NCBI GenBank assembly: GCA_038212405.1
Contig: JBBQUN010000303.1
Coordinates: forward strand, 1 to 5,526
Length of the DNA stretch: 5,526 nucleotides
Reading direction: 5' to 3'
Source: JBBQUN01 sp038212405
GTDB taxonomy: Bacteria; Actinomycetota; Acidimicrobiia; Acidimicrobiales; SZUA-35
A program made the translations under genes and the position numbers. Of the stretch, positions 1-5,526 are shown in pieces. How positions within the stretch are numbered: the stretch's first letter is position 1; the number at the start of each line of letters is the position of its first letter. The notes below the pieces were generated by a model. That model saw only the letters and a program-made list of their open reading frames with translations, did no database searches and was not told where the DNA came from.

Positions 1-608
1 TAGCGGGCCAACTCCTGGGCGGCGATGATCGTGAAGCCGGCAATGCCGATCTTGGCGGCGCCGTAATTGGTCTGGCCAGGGTTGCCATAGATGCCAGAAA
101 CCGACGTGGTGTTGATGATGCGAGCGTCATTTGTCTTGCCTGACTTGGCCCGCTCACGCCAGTAGGCCGCTGCCCATCGAGCTGGGGCGAAGGTTCCCTT
201 GAGGTGCACCTTGATGACGGCGTCCCACTCGGCCTCGGTCATGTTCACGAGCATCCGATCCCGCAGGATGCCGGCGTTGTTGACCAGTACATCGAGGTCG
301 CCGAAGTTCTCGACTGCCATGTTGATCATGCGTTGGGCGCCCTCCCAATCAGAGACGTCGTCGCCGTTGGCAACCGCTTCACCTCCCATCGCCTTGATCT
401 CCTCCACCACCTGCTGCGCTGGAGTCTGGTCGGCCCCCGTGCCGTCGAATTCTCCACCGAGGTCGTTCACCACGACCTTTGCTCCGTGGTAGGCGAGCAT
501 CAGCGCGTGTTCACGACCGATCCCTCGTCCAGCCCCGGTGACGATGGCAACGCGGCCCTCGCACAGCCTCGCTTTCACGGCATTCGCTTCATTCGTCGTC
601 TGCGACAT
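1..608 (-). CDS. Short-chain dehydrogenase (SDR), D-3-hydroxyacyl-CoA dehydrogenase / 3-oxoacyl reductase type, 3' end cut off by the window
   Basis: Seen: an open frame starts at ATG (608-606) and runs off the left edge after 202 codons with no stop. Rossmann NAD(P) motif TGAGRGIG at residues 24-31, N48-D49 at the end of beta 2 (an acidic residue here favours NAD), NNAG at 110-113, catalytic Ser169, Tyr182 and Lys186 in YGAAK. The segment ILRDRMLVNMTEAEWDAVI (114-132), followed by VHLKGTF, and the IYGNPGQTNY stretch closely resemble the dehydrogenase part of peroxisomal multifunctional enzyme 2 (HSD17B4) and its stand-alone actinobacterial relatives. Known for the family: NAD-dependent oxidation of (R)-3-hydroxyacyl-CoA in fatty acid or steroid side-chain beta-oxidation, in the cytoplasm. 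Inferred: about 100 residues are missing, since such proteins are usually near 300 aa. The start is supported by a good Shine-Dalgarno five bases upstream. It is divergent from the MBL gene. Family call is sure; substrate is not. Confidence 0.93.
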   Translation of the reverse strand, partial: MSQTTNEANAVKARLCEGRVAIVTGAGRGIGREHALMLAYHGAKVVVNDLGGEFDGTGADQTPAQQVVEEIKAMGGEAVANGDDVSDWEGAQRMINMAVENFGDLDVLVNNAGILRDRMLVNMTEAEWDAVIKVHLKGTFAPARWAAAYWRERAKSGKTNDARIINTTSVSGIYGNPGQTNYGAAKIGIAGFTIIAAQELAR

Positions 609-613
609 CTCGT

Positions 614-619
614 TCTCCT
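614..619 (-). promoter_or_regulatory. Shine-Dalgarno of the SDR gene
   Basis: On the minus strand AGGAGA is followed by a 5-base spacer (ACGAG) and then ATG. This fixes the SDR start. It is the only gene start in the window with an obvious Shine-Dalgarno. Confidence 0.8.
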
Positions 620-695
620 GTGGTTGACGGTCCCGCTCGGCATCCTGACACAGCAGGTGCGCGTCGCTCCAACGCCACACCGCAGTCACCGGAGC

Positions 696-751
696 GCGAT
701 CGCTGGACAGTGCCATCGCTGGACAGTGCCATCGCTGGACAGTGCGATCGC
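696..751. repeat. Array of seven alternating octamers (16-bp tandem repeat, three copies) in the divergent promoter region
   Basis: Seen: seven consecutive 8-mers without a mismatch to the pattern. They are GCGATCGC, TGGACAGT, GCCATCGC, TGGACAGT, GCCATCGC, TGGACAGT, GCGATCGC. TGGACAGT thus occurs three times at exact 16-bp spacing. The inner separators are GCCATCGC, and the two outer ones differ by one base, which makes each a perfect 8-bp palindrome. The array ends 19 bases before the ATG of the MBL gene, in the spacer shared with the SDR gene. Inferred: an iterated binding site for a regulator of one or both divergent genes, or a small tandem duplication. The 16-bp period is about one and a half helical turns, so successive copies would lie on opposite faces of the helix. 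Confidence 0.85.
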
Positions 752-760
752 TGCCAGCGA
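748..760. promoter_or_regulatory. 13-bp inverted repeat TCGCTG-c-CAGCGA before the MBL gene, possible operator
   Basis: Perfect 6+6 inverted repeat around one central base, starting inside the last octamer of the array and ending 10 bases before the ATG at 771. Its left arm reuses the repeat sequence, while its right arm is new. It could be an operator for a dimeric regulator. A one-base loop makes an RNA hairpin unlikely in this exact form. No regulator gene is in the window, so the role is inferred. Confidence 0.4.
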
Positions 761-770
761 GACTCACCCC

Positions 771-2099
771 ATGAACGAACACCCGCTGGCCCTTTCGGCA
801 CGATTGATCGACACCGGCATCGTCGACACCCCTCCCAACCGAATCACCCAAGAGATCAGCGAGTTGGCCGATGGGGTGATGCTCATCGAATCCTTCAGCC
901 ACGTTGCCATTGTCGACACCGGCGATGGTCTCGTCGCCTTCGACACCAGCGCTGCGGCATCAGGTCCAGCCGTTGTCGAATCGCTACGGACCTGGAGCGA
1001 CGCACCCGTTCACTCGATCGTCTACACCCACGGCCACCTCGATCACGTTGGTGGAAGCCGTTCCTTCGCCGCCGATGCCGAGCAGCACGGTCGTCCGTTA
1101 CCCCGAGTCATCGGCCACGAGAACGTTGCTCCCCGCTTCGATCGCTACGAACGAACAGCCGGCTACAACAAGGTGATCAATCAGCGCCAGTTTGGTGGGG
1201 CTCCCAAGGTGACCACCCAAGAGGGGCGACACGCTCAGCGGTTTCTCCCGCAGGGAACGCTACGCCCCGATACCACCTTCACCCACGACTTGTCCGACAC
1301 CATTGGCGGCGTCGACCTCGAGTTCTCACACTGCTTGGGCGAAACCGACGACCACACCTGGACCTGGATTCCCCAGCACGAGATGATCGCCGCCGGCGAC
1401 CAATTCATCTGGAACTTCCCGAACTGCGGCAACCCCCAGAAGGTCCAGCGATACCCGCTCGAGTGGGCCCAATCACTGCGAGACATGGCGGCCAAAGATC
1501 CCGAGCTGTTCGTGCCCGCCCACGGACTGCCGATCGCAGGCCGTGATCGCATCGTGTCGTGCCTCGAAACCGTTGCCTCGACGCTCGAAACTCTGGTGAA
1601 CCAGGTCGTCGACGCCATGAACACCGGCGCGGTACTGGATGAGATCGTGAACACCGTTTCGGTCCCGGCCGCCACACTCGAACTGCCCTATCTGCGACCG
1701 CTCTATGACGAACCCGAATTCGTGATTCGCAACATCTGGCGTCTCTACGGAGGCTGGTGGGACGGCAACCCGGCACGGCTGAAGCCGGCTTCTGATCAAG
1801 CAATCGGGCTCGAGGTCGCCGCCCTTGCCGGCGGCGTCACCAACCTCGTCACGCGAGCCACGGCGTTGTCAGACTCGGGCGAGCACCGCATGGCCTGCCA
1901 GCTGATCGAGTTTGCAGCAGCAGCTGAACCCGAATCCCACGAAGTCCATGCTGCCCGATCGACCATCTACACCAATCGTCGAGCAATCGAGTCTTCGCTC
2001 ATGTCGAAGGGCATCTACCGAAGCGCTTCGGCCGAATCCGACTTCGTTGTCACCGGCGAGGTCCCCCCGCTTTCGATGGTGTTGGCTATTGGCGAATGA
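771..2099 (+). CDS. MBL-fold metallo-hydrolase with alkyl-sulfatase dimerisation domain (442 aa)
   Basis: Seen: metal motif THGHLDH at residues 86-92 (ligands His87, His89, Asp91, His92), GETDDH at 190-195 with His195 as the likely next ligand, AAGD with Asp210 as the bridging ligand, and PAHG with His251. The C-terminal part (about 310-420) has IWRLYGGWWDGNPARLKP (322-339) and ALAGG (351-355), as in the helical dimerisation domain of SdsA1/BDS1 alkyl sulfatases. No signal peptide or membrane segment, so probably cytoplasmic. Known: SdsA1-type enzymes split alkyl sulfates to alcohol and sulfate, are about 600-650 aa and end in an SCP-like domain. That domain is absent here. Its classic His/Asp ligands also differ from the Glu ligands I recall at two positions in SdsA1, so true sulfatase activity is uncertain. 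Start: ATG 771 has only a weak Shine-Dalgarno. The frame stays open far upstream, but that part overlaps the SDR gene and the repeat array. Overlaps the next gene by ATGA. Confidence 0.9.
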   Translation: MNEHPLALSARLIDTGIVDTPPNRITQEISELADGVMLIESFSHVAIVDTGDGLVAFDTSAAASGPAVVESLRTWSDAPVHSIVYTHGHLDHVGGSRSFAADAEQHGRPLPRVIGHENVAPRFDRYERTAGYNKVINQRQFGGAPKVTTQEGRHAQRFLPQGTLRPDTTFTHDLSDTIGGVDLEFSHCLGETDDHTWTWIPQHEMIAAGDQFIWNFPNCGNPQKVQRYPLEWAQSLRDMAAKDPELFVPAHGLPIAGRDRIVSCLETVASTLETLVNQVVDAMNTGAVLDEIVNTVSVPAATLELPYLRPLYDEPEFVIRNIWRLYGGWWDGNPARLKPASDQAIGLEVAALAGGVTNLVTRATALSDSGEHRMACQLIEFAAAAEPESHEVHAARSTIYTNRRAIESSLMSKGIYRSASAESDFVVTGEVPPLSMVLAIGE

Positions 2100-2872
2100 A
2101 CGCTTCAACCGGGTTGGGTGAACTGTTCGCCAAGAACAGCGCCGTTTCGTTCGTCGAGGTTGCTGCTCACATCGCCCAACTCGATGAGGGCGCGCCGTCG
2201 GTCGAGGAGATCGTTGCGTCGTTCGATCAGCTCGTCAATCCCGACATCTCCACGGCCCAGCAGCTCATGACCCACGTGTTCGGCCATCTGGGATTTCAAG
2301 GCAACACGACGAACTACTACGACCAAGCCAACTCGTACCTGCATCGCGTCCTCGAGACGCGCCGTGGTATCCCCATCTCGCTCAGCATCGTCGCCATCGA
2401 GATCGGTGCTCGGTGCGGTATCGAAGTCGAGCCGATCGGCATGCCCGCCCACCTCTTGCTCGGGCACGGCAAGGGCGACGATCGACGTTGGTTCGACCCG
2501 ATGTCGGGAGGTGCCATGCTGACGCTCGATGGTGTTCAGCAGCTTTTCGCCAGTCTCCTCCCCGACACGCCGTTCGATTTGCGCTACATCGATCCGATCG
2601 GACCGGTCGACGTCGCTACCCGGATGCTGAACAACCTTCGCAGCATCGAGTTCCGCCGCGGCGATCTTCGCCAGCTCTCCAAGGTCGTTGCCGCCCAGAT
2701 CGAACTGCCCGACGTGGCGCCAGCAGCCAGACTCGAATTTGCTCAGCTCTTCGCCAGCCGCGGCCACTTCGGTGCCGCGATCGAGCAACTGGAAGCGCTG
2801 ATGCTGGTCGACCCGAGCCGCAGTGCGGACTACACTGCCGCCGCCGATCGGTTGCGAGCCAACTTCAACTGA
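2096..2872 (+). CDS. SirB1-family transglutaminase-like protein with C-terminal TPR-like helices (258 aa)
   Basis: Seen: the central block YYDQANSYLHRVLETRRGIP (74-93) followed by ISLSIVAIEIGARCGIEVEP (94-113), GMPAHLLLGH (115-124) and WFDP (132-135) is the hallmark of the transglutaminase-like core of the SirB1 family. His119 and Asp134 are the conserved polar residues. Unlike true transglutaminases, this core shows no obvious catalytic Cys before the His. The N-terminal ~65 residues are helical. Residues ~205-255 (helices with LFASRGHFGAAIEQLEALM) look like one or two TPR-type helical pairs. Known: SirB1-like proteins are widespread and poorly understood; no reaction is established, and the link to sirC regulation in Salmonella is only a name. 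Its ATG lies inside the stop of the MBL gene (ATGA), so the two are probably translated together. No separate Shine-Dalgarno is visible. The stop overlaps that of the convergent Ldh_2 gene. Confidence 0.88.
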   Translation: MNASTGLGELFAKNSAVSFVEVAAHIAQLDEGAPSVEEIVASFDQLVNPDISTAQQLMTHVFGHLGFQGNTTNYYDQANSYLHRVLETRRGIPISLSIVAIEIGARCGIEVEPIGMPAHLLLGHGKGDDRRWFDPMSGGAMLTLDGVQQLFASLLPDTPFDLRYIDPIGPVDVATRMLNNLRSIEFRRGDLRQLSKVVAAQIELPDVAPAARLEFAQLFASRGHFGAAIEQLEALMLVDPSRSADYTAAADRLRANFN

Positions 2873-3905
2873 CGCCGGCCGCCGCCATTGCGGCACGGAG
2901 CTGCTCGAGCGTTGCGTCGTCAACCGGAATCGACTCGGCACGGGCCAAACGGGCACGCTGCTCGGGATCACCCGGCATCAGCACCTCATCGATCCCGACC
3001 CTTGGATGACCAGACCGTAGCCAGGCGAGCGTCGCCTCGGTTTCTGCGAGCAGGTGTTCAGCGCTCCCCGCAGCCTTGGGGTCGATGGCGATGGTGACCA
3101 TCGAGTTGTAGATCCGGCTCGGCCCGCCCTGTTCTCGCATCGTCATACCGCCGAGCAGAGCTGCACCGACCAGCTCGCACATGATGGCCAGCCCCGAACC
3201 CTTGTGCTCACCCATTGCGACCAGCGCACCGCGACGACCCTCACCGATCACCTGTGCCGGATCATCGCTCAGGTTGCCATCAGCGTCGACGATCGTTCCG
3301 GCAGGGACTCGCTCGCCCTTGTTCATGGCAACCCTGGCTTTGCCCAGGGCAATGGTGCTGGTGGCCATGTCGAGCAAGGCCGCTGCCTTACCGTCTCTCC
3401 CCGGCACGCCGATGCAGACCGGATTGGTACCGAGCAGTGCTGTCGAGCTGCCAAAGGGGGCGACGGCTGGCCCATGGCCGGCCACGTTGACGAGGTGTAC
3501 CGAAACAAGCCCAGCTGCCGAGCACTGCTCGGCCCAGTGCCCGATGCGGCCGATGTGGAACGAGTTGCGCAGCCCAACGAAGGCGACGCCGAATTGCTTT
3601 GCCCGTTCGATCGCGATCTCCATGGCCTCATAGGCCATCACTTGCCCAAACCCGGCGCCGCCATCGAGGGCGACCAACGGTCCGGTGTCGTTCAGCACCT
3701 GGAGGTGTTGGTTGATCGTGAGCTCGCCAATGAGTGCATGGGTGACATAGGCAGGCAACATGCCAACACCGTGGGAGTCGTGTCCTGCGAGGTTGGCTCC
3801 GACGAGCTGATCGGCAACGAGCACCGCTTCTCGTTCGACGCTACCCAATGCGAGACAGGTGCGAGAGACGAGATCGTGGAGGTGCGCTGGACTCAGATCG
3901 GGCAT
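2865..3905 (-). CDS. Ldh_2-family NAD(P)-dependent malate/lactate/ureidoglycolate-type dehydrogenase (346 aa)
   Basis: Seen: GHDSHGV at 41-47 (family signature with the catalytic His), NSFHIGRIGHWAE at 114-126, LLGTNPVCIGVP at 158-168 for the cofactor region, DMATSTIALGKA at 179-190, and GEHKGSGLAIMCEL at 232-245. The length of 346 aa is normal (about 330-360). Known: these enzymes use a non-Rossmann NAD(P) fold and oxidise 2-hydroxyacids such as malate, lactate, ureidoglycolate or (R)-sulfolactate (ComC) to oxoacids in the cytoplasm. The sequence alone does not fix the substrate. Context: it follows the SulP transporter gene by 9 bases on the same strand, so uptake and oxidation of one anion is a fair inference (C4-dicarboxylate or sulfonated hydroxyacid). 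The ATG at 3905 has no Shine-Dalgarno but a TANNNT box sits six bases upstream (separate entry). Its stop overlaps the end of the convergent SirB1-like gene. Confidence 0.93.
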   Translation of the reverse strand: MPDLSPAHLHDLVSRTCLALGSVEREAVLVADQLVGANLAGHDSHGVGMLPAYVTHALIGELTINQHLQVLNDTGPLVALDGGAGFGQVMAYEAMEIAIERAKQFGVAFVGLRNSFHIGRIGHWAEQCSAAGLVSVHLVNVAGHGPAVAPFGSSTALLGTNPVCIGVPGRDGKAAALLDMATSTIALGKARVAMNKGERVPAGTIVDADGNLSDDPAQVIGEGRRGALVAMGEHKGSGLAIMCELVGAALLGGMTMREQGGPSRIYNSMVTIAIDPKAAGSAEHLLAETEATLAWLRSGHPRVGIDEVLMPGDPEQRARLARAESIPVDDATLEQLRAAMAAAGVS

Positions 3906-3911
3906 GGGCGG

Positions 3912-3917
3912 AGGCTA
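3912..3917 (-). promoter_or_regulatory. Candidate leaderless -10 box (TAGCCT) for the Ldh_2 gene
   Basis: On the minus strand TAGCCT, a TANNNT hexamer, lies six bases (CCGCCC) before the ATG. This is the spacing expected of actinobacterial leaderless transcripts, where transcription starts at the A of ATG. The TAG is also the stop codon of the SulP gene, so any promoter is embedded in the gene junction. No TTGACA-like -35 is visible 17-18 bases upstream. It could be chance. Confidence 0.3.
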
Positions 3918-5429
3918 GTCGCTCGTGTCGATCACTCGGGAAAAAAGGCGTTCGGCGTGCGGTGGAACACCACTGAATCGCAGGTCGAGGTCGGCTCGGG
4001 CCCGGGCATCGGCGGCGAGTTCTGCCAGCTCGAACGCCGCAGTGAGATCGAGTCGACCGATGCCGCCCAAGGCAATCTCGACATCGGTGACATCGGGATG
4101 GTCCGCAATCACGGCGAGAATCTTCTCGCTGATGCGATTGATCGAACCGAACCACAGCACACCGTGGGGGGTGATCAGAAGGTCGTGGCCGGTGCGGTCG
4201 ACCTCGATGTACACCTGGAGCTCGCGCCACAGATGGACGCCGATCGACAGCGTGATACCCACCAGGATGCCCCGCTCGATGTGCGGGTCGAGGAGCAGCG
4301 TGGTCACCAGCGTGATCGCGGCCGCTGCGGTTTGGGGCCGACTCCACGACCACATCGCCGAAATTCGGTCGACACGAAAGAGACTCATGACCGAGCTGAT
4401 GACGACTGCGGCGAGGGCGGGCTTCGGCATGCTCGACAGCACATTCGAGAACGGCAGCAACCCGAGCATCGCAACACCGGTGATGAAGCCCGACCAACGA
4501 GTGGTGGCACCCGCTCGATAGTTGAGCGACGATCGACCGAAGGACCCGCCAACCGGGTAGGAGCCAATCGCTCCCGCCGCCAAGTTGGCGACGCCCTGAC
4601 TGATGAACTCGGTGTTGGCGCTCCACCGCTGGCGCTCGGCCGCAGCGTAGGTGCGGGCGATCGACGAGGGTTCGGCAAAGCCGATCAATGCGATCACGAG
4701 GGCCGGAAGGAGCAGGTGCTGCGCGGAACCAAATGGCAAGTCGGTGACGAGCGAGACGCCGCCGGTGGGAATGGAACCAACCGTTGCCACATCGAGATCG
4801 AAAGCCGCAGCAATCGCCCACGAAGCAGCAACACCGACCAGAACGCTGGGAAAGAGCTGATGCAGTTTGCGAAGGGAGAGAATCAGCACGAAGGTGATCG
4901 CTGCCAACAGAATCGAAGAAGCGTTCCAGTCAGCGGGGTGGGCAAGGGTTTCGAAGGCCCGGCCGAGCACACGGCCCGAATCACTCGAATAGCCTGTCGC
5001 GGTTGGTAACTGGGATCCCATGATGAGGAGCGCAGCGCCCGAGGTGAAGCCCGTGAGCACTGGCTGGCTCACGAAATAGGCGGCAATGCCAAGGCGCAAC
5101 GCACCAAATGTCACGCGTGCGACGCCGACCATGAGGGCCAGAAGGGCACCAAGCAGGACGTAGTCGTTCGTTTGGGCAACGGCGAGCGGCGCCAACGCGC
5201 TCGCGACGAGCAGCGAGGTCAGCGCGGTTGGGCCGGTCTGGAGGTACGGCGAGGACACGAAAAAGGCAGCCAGGATCGCCGGAACAGTCCCGGCCAGGAG
5301 TCCGATGTGTCCAGGCATCCCGGCCAGTTCGGCGTACGCCAGCCCCTGCGGGACCAGTGCCAACACCACACTCAGCCCCGCGATGAGATCACCCCATCGA
5401 GGTCGAGAGAAGTCATCGCGGCGCAGCAC
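3915..5429 (-). CDS. SulP/SLC26-family anion transporter with C-terminal STAS domain (504 aa)
   Basis: Seen: hydrophobic helices from residue ~14 to ~400. The first carries the SulP signature PQGLAYAELAGMPGHIGLLAG-like stretch (27-47). GPTALTSLL (66-74) and the block ISQGVANLAAGAIGSYPVGG (276-295) followed by SFGRSSLN (296-303) match the conserved substrate-site regions. A STAS domain follows at about 406-500, with GGIGRLDLTAAFELAEL (455-471). Length is normal for the family. Known: SulP proteins are inner-membrane carriers of sulfate, bicarbonate or C4-dicarboxylates (DauA); STAS is cytoplasmic and regulatory. The substrate cannot be read from sequence. Start: GTG at 5429 is the first possible start after an in-frame TGA (5480-5478), but no Shine-Dalgarno stands near it (AGAGGA is over 30 bases upstream). 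It heads a two-gene unit with the Ldh_2 dehydrogenase, which argues for an organic-acid or sulfonate substrate. Confidence 0.93.
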   Translation of the reverse strand: MLRRDDFSRPRWGDLIAGLSVVLALVPQGLAYAELAGMPGHIGLLAGTVPAILAAFFVSSPYLQTGPTALTSLLVASALAPLAVAQTNDYVLLGALLALMVGVARVTFGALRLGIAAYFVSQPVLTGFTSGAALLIMGSQLPTATGYSSDSGRVLGRAFETLAHPADWNASSILLAAITFVLILSLRKLHQLFPSVLVGVAASWAIAAAFDLDVATVGSIPTGGVSLVTDLPFGSAQHLLLPALVIALIGFAEPSSIARTYAAAERQRWSANTEFISQGVANLAAGAIGSYPVGGSFGRSSLNYRAGATTRWSGFITGVAMLGLLPFSNVLSSMPKPALAAVVISSVMSLFRVDRISAMWSWSRPQTAAAAITLVTTLLLDPHIERGILVGITLSIGVHLWRELQVYIEVDRTGHDLLITPHGVLWFGSINRISEKILAVIADHPDVTDVEIALGGIGRLDLTAAFELAELAADARARADLDLRFSGVPPHAERLFSRVIDTSD

Positions 5430-5526
5430 GGCAACGAGTGTGCCGCAACGGAGGTCGCGTGTCCTCTTCGTTGCTGTTCAGCTGCGCGATGAGCGGTTCG
5501 TTCCCGGGCGTTCGATCGTGACCGGG
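5430..5526. other. Unassigned edge segment upstream of the SulP gene
   Basis: No gene is supported here. On the minus strand two frames entering from the right edge are open with gene-like third-position GC. One ends at TGA 5480-5478 (tail ERPGTNRSSRS). The other ends at TGA 5415-5413, inside the start of the SulP gene (contains GNEPLIAQLNSNEED). One of them may be the tail of a gene upstream of SulP in the same operon. No clear promoter hexamers are visible. Confidence 0.3.

Noticed and set aside
624..652. TTGACG with a 17-base spacer as a sigma-70 promoter for the MBL gene
   Set aside because: The matching -10 would be GACACA, which lacks the conserved T at both ends. It is too weak to list as a promoter.
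726..728. GTG in frame with the MBL gene as an alternative start
   Set aside because: It falls inside the repeat array and would add repeat-encoded residues. There is no Shine-Dalgarno before it, so ATG 771 is the simpler choice.
696..751. GCGATCGC as a cyanobacterial HIP1 element
   Set aside because: The two copies arise from the repeat register, and the proteins look actinobacterial. HIP1 would be scattered through the genome.
696..760. Short CRISPR array
   Set aside because: The repeat is 16 bp with no unique spacers; the 8-bp separators are nearly identical. No cas genes are present.
204..770. In-frame upstream extension of the MBL gene, giving a 631-residue reading
   Set aside because: It lies antisense to the well-supported SDR gene and then crosses the octamer array. 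The extra ~190 residues show no domain, and the MBL fold begins normally after the ATG at 771.
2881..2894. Hairpin GCCGC-catt-GCGGC as a terminator for the convergent units
   Set aside because: Only a 5-bp stem with no T-run on either side, and it lies inside the Ldh_2 coding end.
3841..4821. 326-residue minus-strand frame inside the SulP gene
   Set aside because: Arg/His/Ser-rich shadow frame with no motif, wholly overlapping a confident membrane-protein gene.
3054..5009. 651-residue plus-strand open frame opposite the Ldh_2 and SulP genes
   Set aside because: It is antisense to two genes with clear family motifs, and its composition (rich in Arg, Gly, Asp, His) is typical of a shadow frame in high-GC DNA.
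5172..5492. 106-residue plus-strand open frame at the right edge
   Set aside because: Mostly antisense to the SulP N-terminus, charged and low-complexity, with no motif or ribosome site.

Overview
The window is GC-rich (roughly 60% by eye) and tightly packed, with G/C-ending codons and protein families that look actinobacterial. The SDR protein and the alkyl-sulfatase-like hydrolase read like proteins of the Acidimicrobiia (Ilumatobacter-type) or related high-GC actinobacteria. This placement is an inference from sequence flavour, not from a marker gene. There are no rRNA, tRNA, insertion sequence, integrase or phage signals, and it looks like ordinary chromosome.

Layout: (1) Positions 1-608, minus strand, hold the first 202 codons of a short-chain dehydrogenase of the D-3-hydroxyacyl-CoA dehydrogenase type, which runs off the left edge. 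(2) Positions 609-770 are a divergent intergenic region. It holds a strong Shine-Dalgarno for the SDR and a striking 56-bp array of seven alternating octamers next to a 13-bp inverted repeat, just before the next gene. (3) Positions 771-2872, plus strand, hold a two-gene unit: a metallo-beta-lactamase (MBL) hydrolase with an alkyl-sulfatase dimerisation domain, joined by an ATGA overlap to a SirB1-type transglutaminase-like protein. (4) Positions 2865-5429, minus strand, hold a second two-gene unit: a SulP/SLC26 anion transporter with a C-terminal STAS domain, followed 9 bases later by an Ldh_2-family NAD(P)-dependent 2-hydroxyacid dehydrogenase. The two units converge and their stop codons overlap by 8 bases. 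(5) The last ~97 bases cannot be assigned.

Functional reading (inference): the SulP-Ldh_2 pair looks like uptake plus oxidation of an organic or sulfonated hydroxyacid anion. The MBL protein resembles alkyl sulfatases but carries the classic His/Asp metal ligands and lacks the C-terminal SCP-like domain, so its substrate is open. A sulfur or sulfate-ester theme linking the alkyl-sulfatase-like enzyme, the SulP carrier and a possible sulfolactate-type dehydrogenase is attractive but unproven. I see no defence system, RNA gene or clearly new multi-gene machine. The most unusual feature is the octamer array at 696-751.
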